From: Blastobasis lacticolella
Taxonomy: Eukaryota; Arthropoda; Insecta; Lepidoptera; Blastobasidae
DNA: 64,000 bases
Direction of reading: 5' to 3'
Assembly (NCBI GenBank): GCA_905147135.1
Contig: LR990050.1
Coordinates: forward strand, 18,598,001 to 18,662,000
The notes below the pieces were generated by a model, which had not been told where the DNA came from, did not search any database, and worked only from the letters and a program-made list of their open reading frames with translations. Positions 63,533-64,000 of this stretch are shown piece after piece (positions within the stretch are counted from its first letter, which is position 1; every line of letters starts with the position of its first letter). The position numbers and the translations under genes were made by a program.

Positions 63533-63979
63533 AGGGTGCGAGTTAATTATGAACATTAATTTATCACAAAAGTTGAGAAGCTGAGTTTTATAGGAATAGC
63601 CCTGTTTCTCATCGCATAGGTACAGGGTACATATATGGATATTCTTAACATTATCATTATGTTTCGAAGAAAGCAAGATACTCACCCACAAATCTTCCGC
63701 CGTGCTACGCCACTCCAATTTTTCACTCACTACATATTCACGTTTTACCGCAATTAACACGCCTCCACCTTTTTTCTGTTTAGTTCTAGAATAGTCACGG
63801 TCACGTCTCCATACTAAATAATTATTACCGAAGAGCTCCGAACTGTCAATACCGTCCAACAACCAAGTCTCCGTTAGTGATATAATATCATAGTTATTTT
63901 GATAGACATTTCTTAGAAAGTCGGTTGTTTTGGTACGTAATCCCCGAGTATTCTGGTAATACAGGTTAAGTACTGCCAT
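63533..63979 (-). pseudogene. LINE ORF2 endonuclease, N-terminal part (right arm)
   Basis: Mirror of 52937-53383, ATG at 63979-63977. If the arm continues, ORF1 on the minus strand would follow beyond the window end. Confidence 0.85.
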
Positions 63980-64000
63980 AGTTAACAATTGAAAGATAAC

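Larger units (their letters stand above)
59749..64000. repeat. Right arm of large inverted repeat
   Basis: Inverted copy of 52916-57167, starting abruptly at 59749 and still matching at the window end, so its full length is unknown. Confidence 0.95.

Noticed and set aside
1..64000. Whole array and palindrome as assembly error
   Set aside because: Not excluded, but units differ by indels and substitutions and the arms differ at several bases, which simple duplication of reads would not produce.

Overview
The window reads as nuclear DNA of an insect, most likely a moth or butterfly. The coding signal is split by spliceosomal introns with GT/AG borders, the DNA between genes is AT-rich, and the repeats look like lepidopteran SINE, LINE-tail and MITE families. 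The species is not identifiable from the sequence alone.

Positions 1-51550 are a head-to-tail tandem array of a unit of about 10 kb: five complete units (starts 1, 9994, 19995, 29996, 39697; lengths 9993, 10001, 10001, 9701, 9701 bp) and the first 2.15 kb of a sixth. Each complete unit carries one intact seven-exon gene on the minus strand for the histone chaperone/transcription factor SPT2 (604-605 aa), with its own 5' flank and 3' end. The rest of each unit is non-coding: a 377-bp satellite-like duplication at the unit joint, retroelement-derived blocks, a tRNA-headed SINE, an inverted SINE piece in the last intron, a foldback MITE, and a TATA-type core promoter with no recognisable gene behind it. 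The units fall into two allele classes (SPT2 copies 2 and 3 versus 1, 4 and 5), and unit 1 is a mosaic of both, so unequal exchange or gene conversion has acted on the array.

At 51551 the sixth unit is cut by the 5' end of a CR1/Jockey-group non-LTR retrotransposon: a 5' UTR, an intact ORF1 (PHD finger, coiled coil, FP-like C-terminal domain) and the start of ORF2 (endonuclease). The endonuclease is split by a 2.4-kb segment in the opposite orientation that carries a reverse transcriptase and 3' end of the same kind of element. The rest of the endonuclease follows it and then stops short.

From at least 52916 to the window end at 64000 the DNA forms a large inverted repeat centred on 58458. 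The arms are over 4.25 kb and almost identical, and both contain the same nested LINE rearrangement. The loop of about 2.58 kb (57168-59748) holds an 84-91 bp minisatellite, a tRNA-like SINE trace and otherwise nothing recognisable. The right arm runs off the window, so the palindrome may be larger and could even lead into an inverted SPT2 array. A tandem chromatin-gene amplicon next to a TE-built palindrome is the main item of interest. Misassembly must be excluded first, although base differences between units and between arms argue against simple artefact.
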